Positions 11,279 through 22,351 of a stretch of DNA of 64,000 nt are shown piece by piece (the stretch's first letter is position 1; every line of letters begins with the position of its first letter). Origin of the DNA: Aplidium turbinatum (lineage: Eukaryota > Chordata > Ascidiacea > Aplousobranchia > Polyclinidae). The stretch covers positions 37,846,498 to 37,910,497 of the forward strand of contig OU964921.1 of NCBI GenBank assembly GCA_918807975.1, in the 5' to 3' direction. The notes under the pieces were generated by a model, which was not told the origin of the DNA, did not search any database, and saw only the letters and a program-made list of their open reading frames with translations. Both the position numbers and the translations under genes were made by a program.

Positions 11279-12671
11279 CTACAAAACAAAATTTCAATAA
11301 ATGTATTGCTCATCAAATCAACCTTCACTACCATATAAAAGGTTAGACCAGTGTTTTTTTGTTGTATCCAGGCTTTCGCCTGCGATTCAAGATTTAGATT
11401 AGGCTAAGTGGACAGGAAGGCAAAGAAGCCAATCTTCGTGACCACCTTTAGGCAAGCATGTGTCTTACCAAAGACACAGCCAAATGACCTTGAGCGGTGT
11501 CGAACCGGCGCCTTCGAACGTCGTTCCAGGGCTCTCTCCACTCGGCAATGCAGCCGACGTGGTTCCAGTGGTTCATAACCATGTTAAGTTTAAAACACGC
11601 TACGAAAAAGAAAAGTAGCCTATTTGTTGCACCCCGTGGTAGACCAACAATCTTTCACCTTGAATGCAATATGCTGTTGAAACAAACCTTGACCTTTTCA
11701 TTCCAAAAAAATTTAAAAAATGGTATTCATAGCTTTTCTGCTTGACTTTTGGCTTCAAAGGAGTGTGGAGAAAAATAGGCAAGTTTGCTTGTTGTGCGTG
11801 TCCTTGGGAAAGGCAATCAAAAATACAATCTTTAAAAATCCACATATTTAGAGTAAAACTTCAATTTTACTTGGAGATTGAATGCAACCTTTAAAGTTAA
11901 AATGGTCAGCCTCTTTTCTCAGTTCATTGCATTATACTTGATAGTGTCTAGGCAGGCTCATTTCCAGAGATACATGTAGCGCGCCACTTTTGTAGCGCGG
12001 CTACATTTTTGTAGCAACAGCGGGAGAGGCGCTATATTTCTTTAAAAGTAACAATTGCAATTGCGGCTCTACTTTTTCATCAATGTAACGGTACGACGTA
12101 GATGTTACATTTGATTCAATTGTACTTTCCCTATCGGCTACTTGCACCATTGAAAAAAGATTCTTTTCAGATATTTTAGTGTGAAACATTGGCTTCAAAG
12201 ATCAACAAATTGTTTGTTTCTTGGCTTCAAAAGCAATGTGTAACGGTTTTGTAAAAATGTATTTTAAACGAATTTGTTTTTACTGCCATTTCGACCTTGC
12301 AAGCTACAGAAGGCTACATGAGCAAGTCCGTTAATTTGGGTCTGGCACCAATGTGATGCCTCCTATACATCCAAACATAAACATATCTAGAAAAATAAGA
12401 ATCCAAAGAAAAAACAATGAAAATACCATCGAAGAAATAGGTATTTTTTCCCCAAAAGTAGGAGTTGTCTCTAAATCAATAAGATATATAAATATAGTCA
12501 TAGTGCAAACGTACTAGGCTACTTATATCTACAAGATAAATGGTGTTTTTGCAAGATTCCAAGCCACCTGAAAACGTTCTGGTCTCCAAAAATCTTTTGG
12601 GATCCTAGTTTAAAAGGTCTAACTTCTAAGCCCCTTGTTAACGCTATATAGGCTAGCCTTTTCAGTAGAGC
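11279..12671. other. Intergenic region upstream of the STELLO-like exon
   Basis: Any upstream exon of the 7826-11278 gene should lie here or beyond on the minus strand, but I could not recognise one. It holds the minus-strand SINE at about 11385-11565, a decayed segment of GTAGCG repeats near 11980, and no other structure I can support. Confidence 0.4.
11385..11565 (-). mobile_element. tRNA(Leu/Ser)-derived SINE, minus strand
   Basis: Read on the minus strand, GGCTGCATTGCCGAGTGG resembles the A-box region of class II tRNAs (Leu/Ser type). About 40 bases later GGTTCGACACC forms the B box. A tRNA-unrelated body follows toward 11385. It differs from the SINE at 4486, so at least two SINE families are present. 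Confidence 0.55.
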
Positions 12672-12877
12672 CAGGGCCGTTAAGAGGATATTTTGGGCCC
12701 GGTACTAATCAGATCGTTGGCCCCCAAATCAAAACACGTTTAAAAAAAGCGCACTACATCCAAAAAATACAAGGTGATTTCTTCAAGTTCGCGAGCCCCT
12801 TGGAAAGGCTCTGGGCTTCTAAAATCATTCCAGGTCCGGGTGCAAAAGTACCCCCCGGACCCCTGTCTACGCTACTG
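12672..12877 (-). mobile_element. hAT-type MITE, 206 bp (CAGGGCCGTT...CTACGCTACTG)
   Basis: It is bounded by CAGGGCCGTTAAGAG on the left and GTCTACGCTACTG on the right. The flanks are AGTAGAGC (left) and AGTAGAGT (right), a 7/8 match to an 8-bp target duplication. The sequence is the inverted relative of 34780-34990. Another CAGTAGCGTAGA end starts at 12890 in the opposite direction but is truncated. Confidence 0.75.
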
Positions 12878-13121
12878 AGTAGAGTCGTATTCAGTAGCGT
12901 AGATGACGGTCCGGGGGGTACTTTTGACACTCAGTAGAGCCTCCAGTTTTACTTCAAGACATAAAGTAGCAAGTAGAAGAGTAGGTGCGCCAGCTACGTT
13001 TTTCCGAATACCTTAGCTGTAACGCGTTGCCTTTCACTAATAAGTTGCCAGTAGCCGGAACCTACTCTTTTGGCATATTGTAGCGTTAGCGAAGAAGCTC
13101 TTTTTCAAGGTAGCGAAGGTG

Positions 13122-13731
13122 CAGGGTTGGAAGTCGTTAGTCAAAAAGCAATGACTATTTCACTATTCGATAGTGCCCAAAAAGCAATGACTTTTCGCTA
13201 TCGATACCGTACTTAAAAAAAGCAATGAATAGCAATTACTAAAAATTGACTGGCCAAAAAACAAGCCCAAAAACAAGCAACCCGCAAACTAAAAAAAAAT
13301 ACAAAAACTCGAAAAAAAAACAAGCCCAAACTTGCGGGAAAATCGCAAGGTTGGCAACACTGTTATTGTTAACGACTCTCACTGGCATGGTTTTTCTGAA
13401 CTGTGTTGCCGAAAAATTTTCCTTAATCCTTTAAAGTTCGAAAACCGGAAGGGGCTAGGTCGGATAGTAATCCGTAAACGAAATCTCGTGAATTCGTTTA
13501 GACGATGAAGTAAGTGAACAACAAAAAATGATTCAGCAGTTCTCCTAAATATGAAAAATATCGATTAGTGAAAAACGAATAATGATTTCGTTGCTTACAT
13601 AAAAAAGCAGTGAATAACGCGCATTCGATATTTATTTTTAAAAGGAATAAGTATAAGCATTCGATATTCAGAAAGCAACGAATAACGCTATCGAATAGTG
13701 ACAACCAATCGTTACGGTACTTCCAACCCTG
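13122..13731. mobile_element. hAT-like element, 610 bp (CAGGGTTGGAAGT ends)
   Basis: It starts CAGGGTTGGAAGT and ends ACTTCCAACCCTG, with a perfect 8-bp duplication CGAAGGTG at 13114-13121 and 13732-13739. There is no coding frame of note. Inside, near 13250-13360, is a fragment ending GGTTGGCAACACTG, similar in style to the end of the hAT element at 57956. The right flank (13735-13850) is another copy of the 12672 MITE family. Confidence 0.8.
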
Positions 13732-13732
13732 C

Positions 13733-13850
13733 GAAGGTGATTTGTTTAAGTTCTCCAGCCCTTTGGAAAGGTTAAAGGTCTTTAAAATCATTTAGGGCCG
13801 GGTCCAAACGTACCTCCTATATGGACATCCTTATCAACGTTGCTGGGTAG
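13733..13850 (-). repeat. Half copy of the 12672/34780 MITE family
   Basis: The run from gaaggtgatttgtttaagttc through ccctttggaaagg to gttgctgg aligns with 12772-12877 in the same orientation. The other half is not recognisable left of 13122, so the copy was truncated before or when the hAT-like element inserted. Confidence 0.6.
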
Positions 13851-14968
13851 GTATAGGGTAGTCTACAGCAGATGAAACAGCAAAGTTGTGGTCATTGGTG
13901 CGCAAATGCTCGTTTGAAGCAGCCCATTATAGCCTATTTCATGAAAAATACATCACGGTGAATGATCCCATTTAAACCCAGTGACTGAGTTTTAGCAAGT
14001 GAAGGACAGTAGCTGCTGGTAGACTACCGGTACTGTATAATGAAGAGATGTCTTATCTAGTGGTTGGGAGAACAATGGCGTAGTTGTAATTTATCAAAAA
14101 AGCAGTAAGTCGTTCTTTTATTCTACTTCTAGCAACTATTGGGTTAGCCTACAGTCTTTTTTTTTAAGTTGCAAAATGTGCTTACCAAGATGAAATAACA
14201 ACCAAAAACCTTTGACTTCTTGAAATCATATTTTCCAATGTATTTCATATTTACATGTAAAAATTATGCAACGAGGAAAGAGTAGGCTATGCACAATTTT
14301 ACCTGTAAAAATACATTTATAACAATGAACGAAGTGCAAAGCAATTAAACCGTTTTCTGCTGTCGTGTTTGCTTTTTTTGCTATTGCGAAAAGTTTGAAA
14401 CAGTTGATTTCATTTGGATGCAAACATTTTGTGTTGGTTTCATTTCGCTTAAAATTAATTTTCTTTCTGAAAACTTTGGTTTCGATTTAACCAATAAAAG
14501 TTGAACAACGGCTCAAAATCCACTGGTACACAAAACTCCAGGCGGTGAAACAGTAGGCTATGAGTCTTTTGTGCATTGGGACATATGGAGTTACGTTTTA
14601 ATTATTGCGACCACCAAGGCTGCTCTGGCTTGGAGCAGTAGTAGCTTATCTGTTAGGATCTCAGGTATGAGTCAAATACACTGAGAAATCTCGGCTCATG
14701 TAGGTGCAATATGTAAGCGTAGCCTACTGCATAACTGTAGACTATCGTACACACCCTAACATCACCAAGCCCGTGCGCTGGGTCAAAAATCAAAATCTTC
14801 TTGAGATTCCGAATAAGGTTCTTAAACTAGAAGCTAAAACAATGACAACTGTCATATTTTAATACTGCCATTCGTAGTTTACTCGTTGACAATTCTCCGC
14901 AGCAGCGTTAGCCTATCTGTTAACCTGGTTATTGTGATTATTGCTGGTAGTGGTAGACTATTGTCAGT
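13851..14968. other. Gene-free stretch
   Basis: No convincing exon, RNA gene or bounded transposon is seen. The short motif GTAGGCTA/TAGCCTAC is frequent (near 14149, 14285, 14553 and 14715). Confidence 0.4.
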
Positions 14969-16421
14969 CAGTGTTGTACGCGTCAATGAAATAAATTGAC
15001 GGGGTCAGCGCTAATTTTAAGTGCTATTTTAGCCAGGATCTCACAAAACGAAAGTATTTCGCCTTAGCTAATTTTTAACTACTGTAGCCTAATTGTTACG
15101 AATCTATCTATTGTTTTGCTTAATTGTTACGAAAGGATAGTTACGTTATGAAAGGTTACAAAAAAAGTTGCAGCAATATTGATAATTAAGATGCTAATTA
15201 AGAAGTACCATCTTCGATTATATCGGAGAGCCAAATGCTATCATCAAAAGAGCCATAGGGGGAGACCGGGGCAAGTTGAGCAGTTATTTTTTTAAATCTA
15301 ATTTTTTTTTACTAACTTTTTCGAAGACTCAAGTATTGCATTTCAAAAACATGCTAATAAGCCAAGTTTTAAGACAAAAACTGGTTGGTTTTATTTATTA
15401 TTTTGCACTGTATTCCAGTTTAAGTAACGATTGCGCAACTTGCCCCGGATTATTTTTCCAGGGCAAGTTGTGCAACACCATGGTGGGCAAGCTGTGTAGC
15501 ACCATGGGGTAAGTTGAGCAACACTAGTGCCAGGGGCAAGTTGAGCAACATATTACGATCATATTACAGTTGCACAACTTGCCCCGTCATCAATTGCACA
15601 GCTTGCCCCATTCACACTTTTTTTTAAAGAACAAAAAAATTCAAGAAAACTAACAAATGTACAAAAAAATTTTATCTGCGAAAATACAACTACATCACAT
15701 GTCTATTGACCCCTACTGCTAAAGTTTGACTAGTTCTATTGTGCATCCAAAATATCAAGATTTTGTTTGCATCCGAATTTAGATCCTAAGACCTAAACAC
15801 CTTATATCGTTGATCAAGCCTAACCTGCCCAAAAAACTGATAACTGCAATTCACGTGCTTCAAAGGCATTATAGGTAAAATATAATAATGGCGTTAAGAT
15901 TCATTACGCTCTTTATTTCCTTTCAAACGGGGACTTGCACAACTTGCCCCGTTGCGCAAATTGCCCCGGTCTCCCCTATATGGTTAGCGAGCTATAAGTT
16001 CCCGACCTCTGGGATAGACCATCAACTGCTGGCATAGACAAAGGTACTTTATCGTTGGTGCGCCATTCTTGTGTGTTCGACTTCTAACGATATTGGTTTT
16101 TGAGACTATTTTTAGCTGTGAAAGACGATTTCGTCTTTTCTTGACTCACATTAGGCCTAACCCAGGATACGATAAACAAACTTGAAACTGCATAATTGGA
16201 TAGACAAACAGCTGCCACAGAAAAATATTGTTCATTGCTATCAGCCTGAAAGTCAAAACGTCAAACAAAATTAAACTCTCATTGTGAAACGAGATTTTCC
16301 ATAAAAACGAAAAATGACGCATAGCGCGTGACGCTTAAAATCGGCAAAATAGTTGACGGCGTTATCACTTTCGTCAACTAAAAAATAAACTGACTGCGCT
16401 AGCCTTCAACGTACAACACTG
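14969..16421. mobile_element. Possible hAT-like element enclosing transposon C
   Basis: The ends CAGTGTTGTACG (14969) and CGTACAACACTG (ending 16421) are inverted repeats, and blocks just inside (ttgacg, cagcgc, gattttaag) also correspond. The expected 8-bp duplication is only partial. There is no coding capacity. The 719-bp element at 15258-15976 sits inside it. Confidence 0.45.
15258..15976. mobile_element. DNA transposon C: TA target, GGGGGAGACCGGGGCAAGTT end, iterated terminal motif
   Basis: The left end GGGGGAGACCGGGGCAAGTT and the inverted right end GGGGAGACCGGGGCAATTTG are flanked by TA (15256-15257 and 15977-15978). The motif GGGCAAGTTGAGCAAC or its complement recurs about ten times, clustered at 15430-15612 and at the right end. 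There are no coding domains. A truncated second copy flanks the LINE at 17412-22351. Confidence 0.8.
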
Positions 16422-17346
16422 GCTATTTTTTGGTTTTGTGTTTCGCATGTTTGATAGTAAATATAGACTTATTGGTCTGATGCAAACAAAATATTAACTA
16501 GTGAATAAAAAAATAACAGTTAACCTCTCAAGTACATGAAAGTACTATGAAAGTACTAAAGTACATGAAAGTACATCTCAAGTACTCAAGTAAAATATTA
16601 ACTGTTTGAAGGTTGGGGGGGGGCTGTCAATTCAACTTTTTTGCATCAACAGTTGTATCTCTAAAACCACTGAGGCTGCGACTACGAGATTTCCTGACTT
16701 TTCCTAACTTTCATTCACCTCTATTGAGCTGAAATTTTGAGCGAATAAAGGTTATAAATTGAGAGATATAAGGCATTTCTCAGCACATCCTCTGAAATAT
16801 TTCATATTCTATTGTTCAAAAATTTTCCCACCAGCTGGATGAAAGTAATTAATTTGGCCCATGTCTCGTTAATCCTAACTGCTTCACAGCGTGAAGAAAA
16901 TTGGCAGTATGCGTGGACCTTTTGTTCTCACCACGGCTTGTAAGCGACGTCGATACAAGAAAAGCTTCAACTTTGATACGATGAGTTACCGTCGCTTGCG
17001 GTTGAAATTGCGTAAAATTAAACATAAGACTTGGTGCCAATGCATCTAGAGCGAGAATTGTTTTTCGCAGACAATGATGTCCTTTCAATCAAACAAAGCA
17101 TAGGCTACAACGTTATTGCAATGACTCAGCGTCATTTGGAGTAGATTTGATGTAAAATGTGAGATAAGTATTGAAAGTGATCGACTTGTTTTGTTTCACT
17201 CTCATTTCTCGTGACATATTCAACCTTGTGGACTGGTATTAGATTGTTCTGTTTGGGCCACAACGCTTTTTTGAATAATTAGAAATTTACCTACTATAGA
17301 AGCTGCGCTGTAACTCTTTTCTTTCCACAAAGATAAGAGTTAAACT
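16422..17346. other. Gene-free stretch with one dispersed repeat
   Basis: No exon or RNA gene is recognised. The segment 16500-16543 (GTGAATAAAAAAATAACAGT and the adjacent CTCAAGTACATG) recurs inverted at 52563-52605. It is followed by a short array of AAGTAC-type repeats. Confidence 0.4.
16500..16543 (+). repeat. Dispersed repeat, inverted copy at 52563-52605
   Basis: About 40 bases are shared in opposite orientation with 52563-52605, including ATAACAGTTAACCTCTCAAG. The parent element is unidentified. Confidence 0.5.
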
Positions 17347-17782
17347 AACACCTTATATCGTTGATCAAGCCTAACCTGCCCAAAAAACTGATAACTGCAA
17401 TTCACGTGCTTCCCCTTCCTTCCTCTTCCTCTGTCATCCGCTCTCAAGTCTTCTGGCGCCAAGGCCTGGATAGCACTTCCACTTTGCTCCCCCCACCTGA
17501 CTTTATACCAGAAATTTTCCGTACTGATCTATCCCATTCAGGCAAGACTTCGCTCAGCCCAGCTGATGCTGACAGCTTGCCTGATCTAGATGTGCTGTTT
17601 CTTCCTCGCCTGTCTTCGGCCGGACATGGGTCGGAAAGTGGGGACTCTTCCGACTCGTCGAACAGCAAATCTCTTCCTCCACTTCCTCGCCTGATAGCCC
17701 AACCACGGACGGTTACGGACCTACTGTCAGTGCGAATCCTTTTCTATATGCACCTCTGCGCAAGCCGACCTCTACCGGAGCC

Positions 17783-20254
17783 GTGGCAGTGGACTCGCTC
17801 GGTTTATCCAAGCCGGCTTCGCGCCCATCTTCCCTGCCTCGGACGGCTACCACCGGAGCTGAAGCTGGGGACTCAATCAGCTTTTCCAAGCTGCCCATGC
17901 AGACCTCTTCTTCCAAGTCTCTCCAACACTACCCATCTCACTCCTCCTTATCTTTTAATCCTGTTTCTATCTGTCCTATACAATCTTGTACCTCGACGCT
18001 GTCTGCCGAAGCCCGACCCTTTACCCCACCTACCCAAACCACCCACAATCAATTCCATTCAACTATCTCTTCCCAAACCTTGACTCGACCACGAAGCGAC
18101 ACCATGGCATGCAACCAAGCCACCAATGACCCCGGACTCCCACAGACTACCCCAGGGATGTCCATCACACCCAACACTCAACGATCCATCCAAGACCCTG
18201 TTGAACCGGTCAGGGAAAGTAAGACGAAGAGCTCCAGGCGGGCTCTTTGCAGTTTAGTGAACCTTACTTTAGCGGGTGGCATAAATTTCGACCAGTTCTG
18301 CATTGAATTGGAAGAGTGGACCGCTGGCACTTCGCCGCCCAAGAGGACACGTCCTCGCAAACCACGCTTCAATCGTGGCGCCCGGGCTCGCGCGGCTCGC
18401 CGTCGTTCGAACGGCGGTTCTCCTTGGTCGGGCGGCGAGGGTTCGCGCGGGAACGGAGCCCGATATCGTAGGGGAGTGGAGTTGCAAGCCGCCTTCTCGC
18501 GGGACGCGAAGGGAACGGTCCGTCGGATTGTTGAAGGAAAAAACTGCGACCTTCACTGCGAAATTCCACCTCAAGAAATTGAGGAGAGATTTCGACGTGA
18601 CATGACCGCTCCTAAAGCTGGGAGTTGCTCGCGGATGCCTGAGTGGATGAACGCCCACCGTTACGAGTATAGCAATGTAAACCTCTCCTTCATCGATGAC
18701 GGCGAAGGTCCCATTACGGCCCGGGAGGTGGAGGCGGTCCTCCAGTCGCTTGATGTCGGTTCCGCCCCTGGTTCTGACGGATTATCCTACGGTTTCTGGA
18801 AGACCCTGGACCCAAGAGGGGGACTCTTGGCCAGCCTTTTCGAGACCTGCCGGATCAACCGTCGTGTACCGGACCAGTGGAGAACCAGCAGGATCACACT
18901 CATATGCAAAGACCCTGAGGGTGATCTGCACGACGTCAGCAACTGGCGGCCCATCTCCATCTGCCGAAACATATATAAGATTTACGCCGCCGTATTGGCC
19001 CGACGCCTGCAGCGATGGGCGGTGGAGGGGAATGTTATCAGCCGAGAGCAAAAGGGATTCATGCCCACGGAGGGCGTCTACGAGCATGTGTTCATGCTCG
19101 ACACCATCCTCTCGAATGCACAGTCACGCAAAAGGCCTGTGTCGGTTGCGTTTCTGGACATTCGAAACGCCTTTGGCAGTGTCTGGCACGAATGCATAGC
19201 CGAGGTCCTGCGTCATTTCGACGCCCCCACAGACCTTATTGAGTGCATCTCCGACATATACGTCGCTAACACCTGCACCGTCCGCTGTGGCAATGGTGAA
19301 ACCGACCGTATCCCTGTGGGGCGGGGAGTCCGTCAGGGCTGCCCGTTGTCTGGGCTGCTATTCAATTTGGTCATCGAGGTGCTCCTCAGGGGCGTCCGTG
19401 ACAAAACGGATTGCGGCTACAACCTTCCTGCTAAAGAAGACATCAAAGTACGTTGTATGGCATATGCGGACGACATCTGTCTCGTTTCTTCCGATCGCGA
19501 GCAGATGATCTCCCTCTTATCTACTACTGATCCCTTCTCTTCCTGGTCCGGGCTACGGTTCAACCCACGCAAGTGTGGCACCTTATCCTATAGGAAAGCG
19601 TCGGCGTCCCGTCTGCGGGTCGACCCAGAACCTTTCTCCCTAGCCGGGGAGGAAATCCGAGTCATCCCCAAAGGCGAAACGTACAAATATCTTGGCGCTC
19701 GAACCGGTTACGCCTCGGATGCGTCCCTTACCCAACCTTTCATCTCCACCCTGGAGAAACACATTTCCTCTTTAATGAAATCTTTCCTTACTCCAAACCA
19801 GAAACTTCTGGCACTTAATTCTATCATTCTTCCGTCCGCGTCATACCATCTGCGAGTGCGGCGCTTCAGACAGTATGAGCTTCTGAAGCTCGATCGACTG
19901 GTATTGCAGTGTTTGAAGGTGGCGTGGCGTCTTCCCAGGTGGGCCTGCAGCGCTTTCTTTTACTGTAAACCTGCATTGGGGGGCTTTGGTGTGTTGAATC
20001 TGTGTCGCGAAAGCGACACGCTTTCGATAGCCCAGGCCTTCAAGATGCTGACGTCTCTTGACGACCGTGTCTCTGCCATCGCTTTCGGTCAGCTTAGGCG
20101 TTGTGCCAGTCTGAGGTTCGGCACTCCAGATCCTACCCCGTGCCAGCTAGCCAGTTACTTGAATAAGGACCCCCCCCTGAAGGTGCCCGTTCTCGACCGT
20201 GCCCAACAGGCGAAAGCCTGTGGGGCCGTGTCCCGGCGGCTACCCGTCGTCTAA
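17783..20254 (+). CDS. LINE ORF, N-terminal region plus reverse transcriptase
   Basis: About 823 codons are open; the true frame probably extends upstream beyond a likely frameshift around 17650-17700, where Ser/Thr/Pro-rich sequence continues in another frame. A basic segment (RARAARRRSNGG) precedes the RT. RT blocks follow in order: GSAPGSDGLSYGFWK, the NWRPISICRNIYKIYA block, QKGFMPTEGVYEHVF, VAFLDIRNAFGSVWH, RGVRQGCPLSGLLFNL, and the catalytic AYADDICLV. The GFMPTEGVYEH style and the C-terminal endonuclease in the next frame place it with R2/NeSL-type elements rather than APE-bearing LINEs. The frame ends at a TAA 13 bases after the last matching part because of a one-base shift near 20240. 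Confidence 0.85.
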   Translation: MAVDSLGLSKPASRPSSLPRTATTGAEAGDSISFSKLPMQTSSSKSLQHYPSHSSLSFNPVSICPIQSCTSTLSAEARPFTPPTQTTHNQFHSTISSQTLTRPRSDTMACNQATNDPGLPQTTPGMSITPNTQRSIQDPVEPVRESKTKSSRRALCSLVNLTLAGGINFDQFCIELEEWTAGTSPPKRTRPRKPRFNRGARARAARRRSNGGSPWSGGEGSRGNGARYRRGVELQAAFSRDAKGTVRRIVEGKNCDLHCEIPPQEIEERFRRDMTAPKAGSCSRMPEWMNAHRYEYSNVNLSFIDDGEGPITAREVEAVLQSLDVGSAPGSDGLSYGFWKTLDPRGGLLASLFETCRINRRVPDQWRTSRITLICKDPEGDLHDVSNWRPISICRNIYKIYAAVLARRLQRWAVEGNVISREQKGFMPTEGVYEHVFMLDTILSNAQSRKRPVSVAFLDIRNAFGSVWHECIAEVLRHFDAPTDLIECISDIYVANTCTVRCGNGETDRIPVGRGVRQGCPLSGLLFNLVIEVLLRGVRDKTDCGYNLPAKEDIKVRCMAYADDICLVSSDREQMISLLSTTDPFSSWSGLRFNPRKCGTLSYRKASASRLRVDPEPFSLAGEEIRVIPKGETYKYLGARTGYASDASLTQPFISTLEKHISSLMKSFLTPNQKLLALNSIILPSASYHLRVRRFRQYELLKLDRLVLQCLKVAWRLPRWACSAFFYCKPALGGFGVLNLCRESDTLSIAQAFKMLTSLDDRVSAIAFGQLRRCASLRFGTPDPTPCQLASYLNKDPPLKVPVLDRAQQAKACGAVSRRLPVV

Positions 20255-21135
20255 ATGTACGTTGGTCCGCACGCCCGGATGGCGGTCTCGAGTTGACCGC
20301 GGGGAGCTCCAAAATCACCCCTCCCCTAAGAAAAAAAGTGGTTCCGACCCTCCACCAACACAATGACTTGTGGTGGAGGAGACAGTGGGAATCCAAACCT
20401 GACCAAGGCAAGACGGTCAGTGCCCACTGTCTGTCCGGATTTTCGAACTCTTGGACTCGGCGCCCGGAGCTCTTGGATCACGCGAACCGTGCATTTGCTT
20501 ATAAAGCCCGCCTAAACCTACTTCCCTTGAAATCAAAACCAAGCCATGGCCACCCATATAAACCTGCCATATGTCGCGCGTGTGGGAAAGCGGAAGAGAC
20601 TCTCCCGCATATATTGAACCACTGCCCTACCGTGATGCCTGTTGTCACGGAACGACACAATTCAGTATTGTGGGAGATCGTAAAGCATGTACCTGCCGAA
20701 TGGCAACCCTTGCTTACCATAGATAGTACGGTTCCACAACACGTGGAAGCGGGCGGTGCTGATCTGCGCCCTGACATTGTCCTGCAACGCCCTGACGGTG
20801 TCACGGTTGTATGTGACGTCACTTGCCCGTTCGATTACGGCGCGGATTCCCTTCGAAAAGCCGCCGACAGGAAACACGACAAGTACGGCGAGTTATGTGT
20901 AAACATATTGGAAGACAGGAAGCGCTCTTGCAGGGACGTCCTGTCACTTCCGTTCGTCGTAGGCTCCCTCGGGAGCTATGCTCCGTTGAGCTCTCGGGCT
21001 TTGGCGGCCTTGGGTGTTCCTGCTCGTGGGGTAGCAGAGGTGGCTAGAAAAGTGGCTTCCCTCTCAATCGAAGGTTCCCTCCGTGTCTGGAAAGCTTGGA
21101 ACGCCGGGCTCACTCGTGGAGGGGCTACGTCATAG
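20240..21135 (+). pseudogene. LINE ORF C-terminal part: zinc knuckle and restriction-like endonuclease
   Basis: This continues the RT protein in a different frame after a single frameshift at about 20240 (reading resumes at LNVRWSARPDGG). Visible features are a Cys-His motif CRACGKAEETLPHILNHC followed by the endonuclease residues RPDIVLQRPDG...VVCDVTCPF, the PD-(D/E)XK-like signature of R2/NeSL/CRE elements. A Lys-rich stretch (KAADRKHDKYGEL) follows. The stop is TAG at 21133-21135. The enzyme would nick the target to prime reverse transcription; as it stands it is out of frame with its RT. Confidence 0.85.
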
Positions 21136-21355
21136 AAAAGACGATTCCAGCGATCAGAAGCTCAATTCCCCAACAACAGAAGCTCTGCAGTAAGCATCCG
21201 AGCGCGCAAGACAGCAAACCTCAAAACCCGCCAGTAATTGTGTGACGTCATAGTATGTTAAATCCATTGTTTCATTATCAAATTACCTGTAAACAATTGT
21301 TGTTTCATCAGCATGCTGCAGCTCAATGAAGAATACAATCATCATCAATAAAATA

Positions 21356-22351
21356 AAATAGCAATATATGAATTAAGTATATATTGCATATCGTGAATGG
21401 ACTCATATCATCTATCAATGACGTAATATCATTAACAACACTGGATCTGTATTTTCATATTTCAATATTTTAGATTATCACACACTACCTTCTCCCGATA
21501 TGCTGCTCTTTCCCGCTCGGATCAACCTCGCGTTGCTTTTAACTCATCGATAAACATGATTTCCTGATCAACTCGATGCAACCTCCAAAGTTTCATCCCA
21601 CTATTCTATATTTTTCCTGGTAACGTAGCCTAGTCATATCTACGCTTCGATCGCTAGTCCCCCCGACCCATCTGGGCGAACCTGCCTCAACGTCTGGCCA
21701 GTGCACATCCGTGCTCGTTGGTTCAACGTCAACACTTTTTCGGTAGGTAAAGCATACAATATATTCCCACTTACCATCTTTTTTTTTGCACCAATTAATT
21801 GAGCCTTTGCTCCAAATTTTATATAATTTTCGTCTCCCACGAGTATTCAAATCGTCCTTGTAGCTAAGCTTTTCTTCCTCGTGGGAGACCCTAAAGTTTA
21901 TCCGCTCTGCCTACGGGCAGACCGGGTATAGGAGTTAAACGTACCTGTGTTACGGTCACGTGATGGAGACGTGGGCGCTGCCTGGCTTTATAAAACTTCT
22001 GTCGCCCGGCCCGTCGTGAGCTGACCTTTTTGCGTTTGCAAAAAGCAAAGCCCGTCTCCCTGGCCCGTTCCGCCATTCTAACTTTTGCGGACGAGTCGCA
22101 CAAAATTCTAGATCCACACTTTCCTTCCACAGGTACCTAGACTCCCCAGCCTGGCCCCCGCGACCTAAGCTGGTGGACTTCCCTTCCGGGTGCATCGCCA
22201 CCCCATAATCACGCCGCTCCCCGCCTCCACGGGGCGTGGCAGGCCGGTTCTTTAAAGTCTCTGACCTGGCTATGTTTATTGTGTTCTTCTCGCCGTGTAA
22301 ATTATTTTGTACTCGTGCGTCGTTGATCAAAATAAAACAGTTCATCATCAA
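21356..22351. other. Unassigned segment between the LINE 3' end and the rest of transposon C
   Basis: No coding domain is seen. It is GC-richer toward 21890-22250, has a TATA-like gctttataaaac near 21983, and ends with GATCAAAATAAAACAG and a TCATCATCAAAT run, similar to the 3' run at 21331. It could be a longer LINE 3' UTR or a second, non-coding retroelement inserted in tandem. The two similar A-rich ends favour the second reading, weakly. Confidence 0.4.

Larger units (their letters stand above)
17412..21355 (+). mobile_element. Non-LTR retrotransposon with restriction-like endonuclease (R2/NeSL group)
   Basis: It is much more GC-rich than its surroundings, with a Ser/Pro-rich N-terminal region, an R2/NeSL-type reverse transcriptase and a C-terminal CCHC plus PD-(D/E)XK-like endonuclease. 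The 3' end lies near the ATCATCAATAAAATAAAATA run at 21331-21350. It has two reading-frame changes (about 17650-17700 and about 20240), so this copy is dead but recent in appearance. It is inserted in a truncated copy of transposon C. Confidence 0.85.

Noticed and set aside
7901-11300. Plus-strand open frames opposite the STELLO-like exon
   Set aside because: They are shadows of the long minus-strand coding exon and lack motifs.
13246-13434. Lys-rich 62-aa frame
   Set aside because: A-rich repeat sequence inside a hAT-like element; no family features.
17361-18083. Separate Ser/Pro-rich protein before the LINE reverse transcriptase
   Set aside because: It overlaps the LINE frame and is best explained as the LINE N-terminal region partly out of frame.
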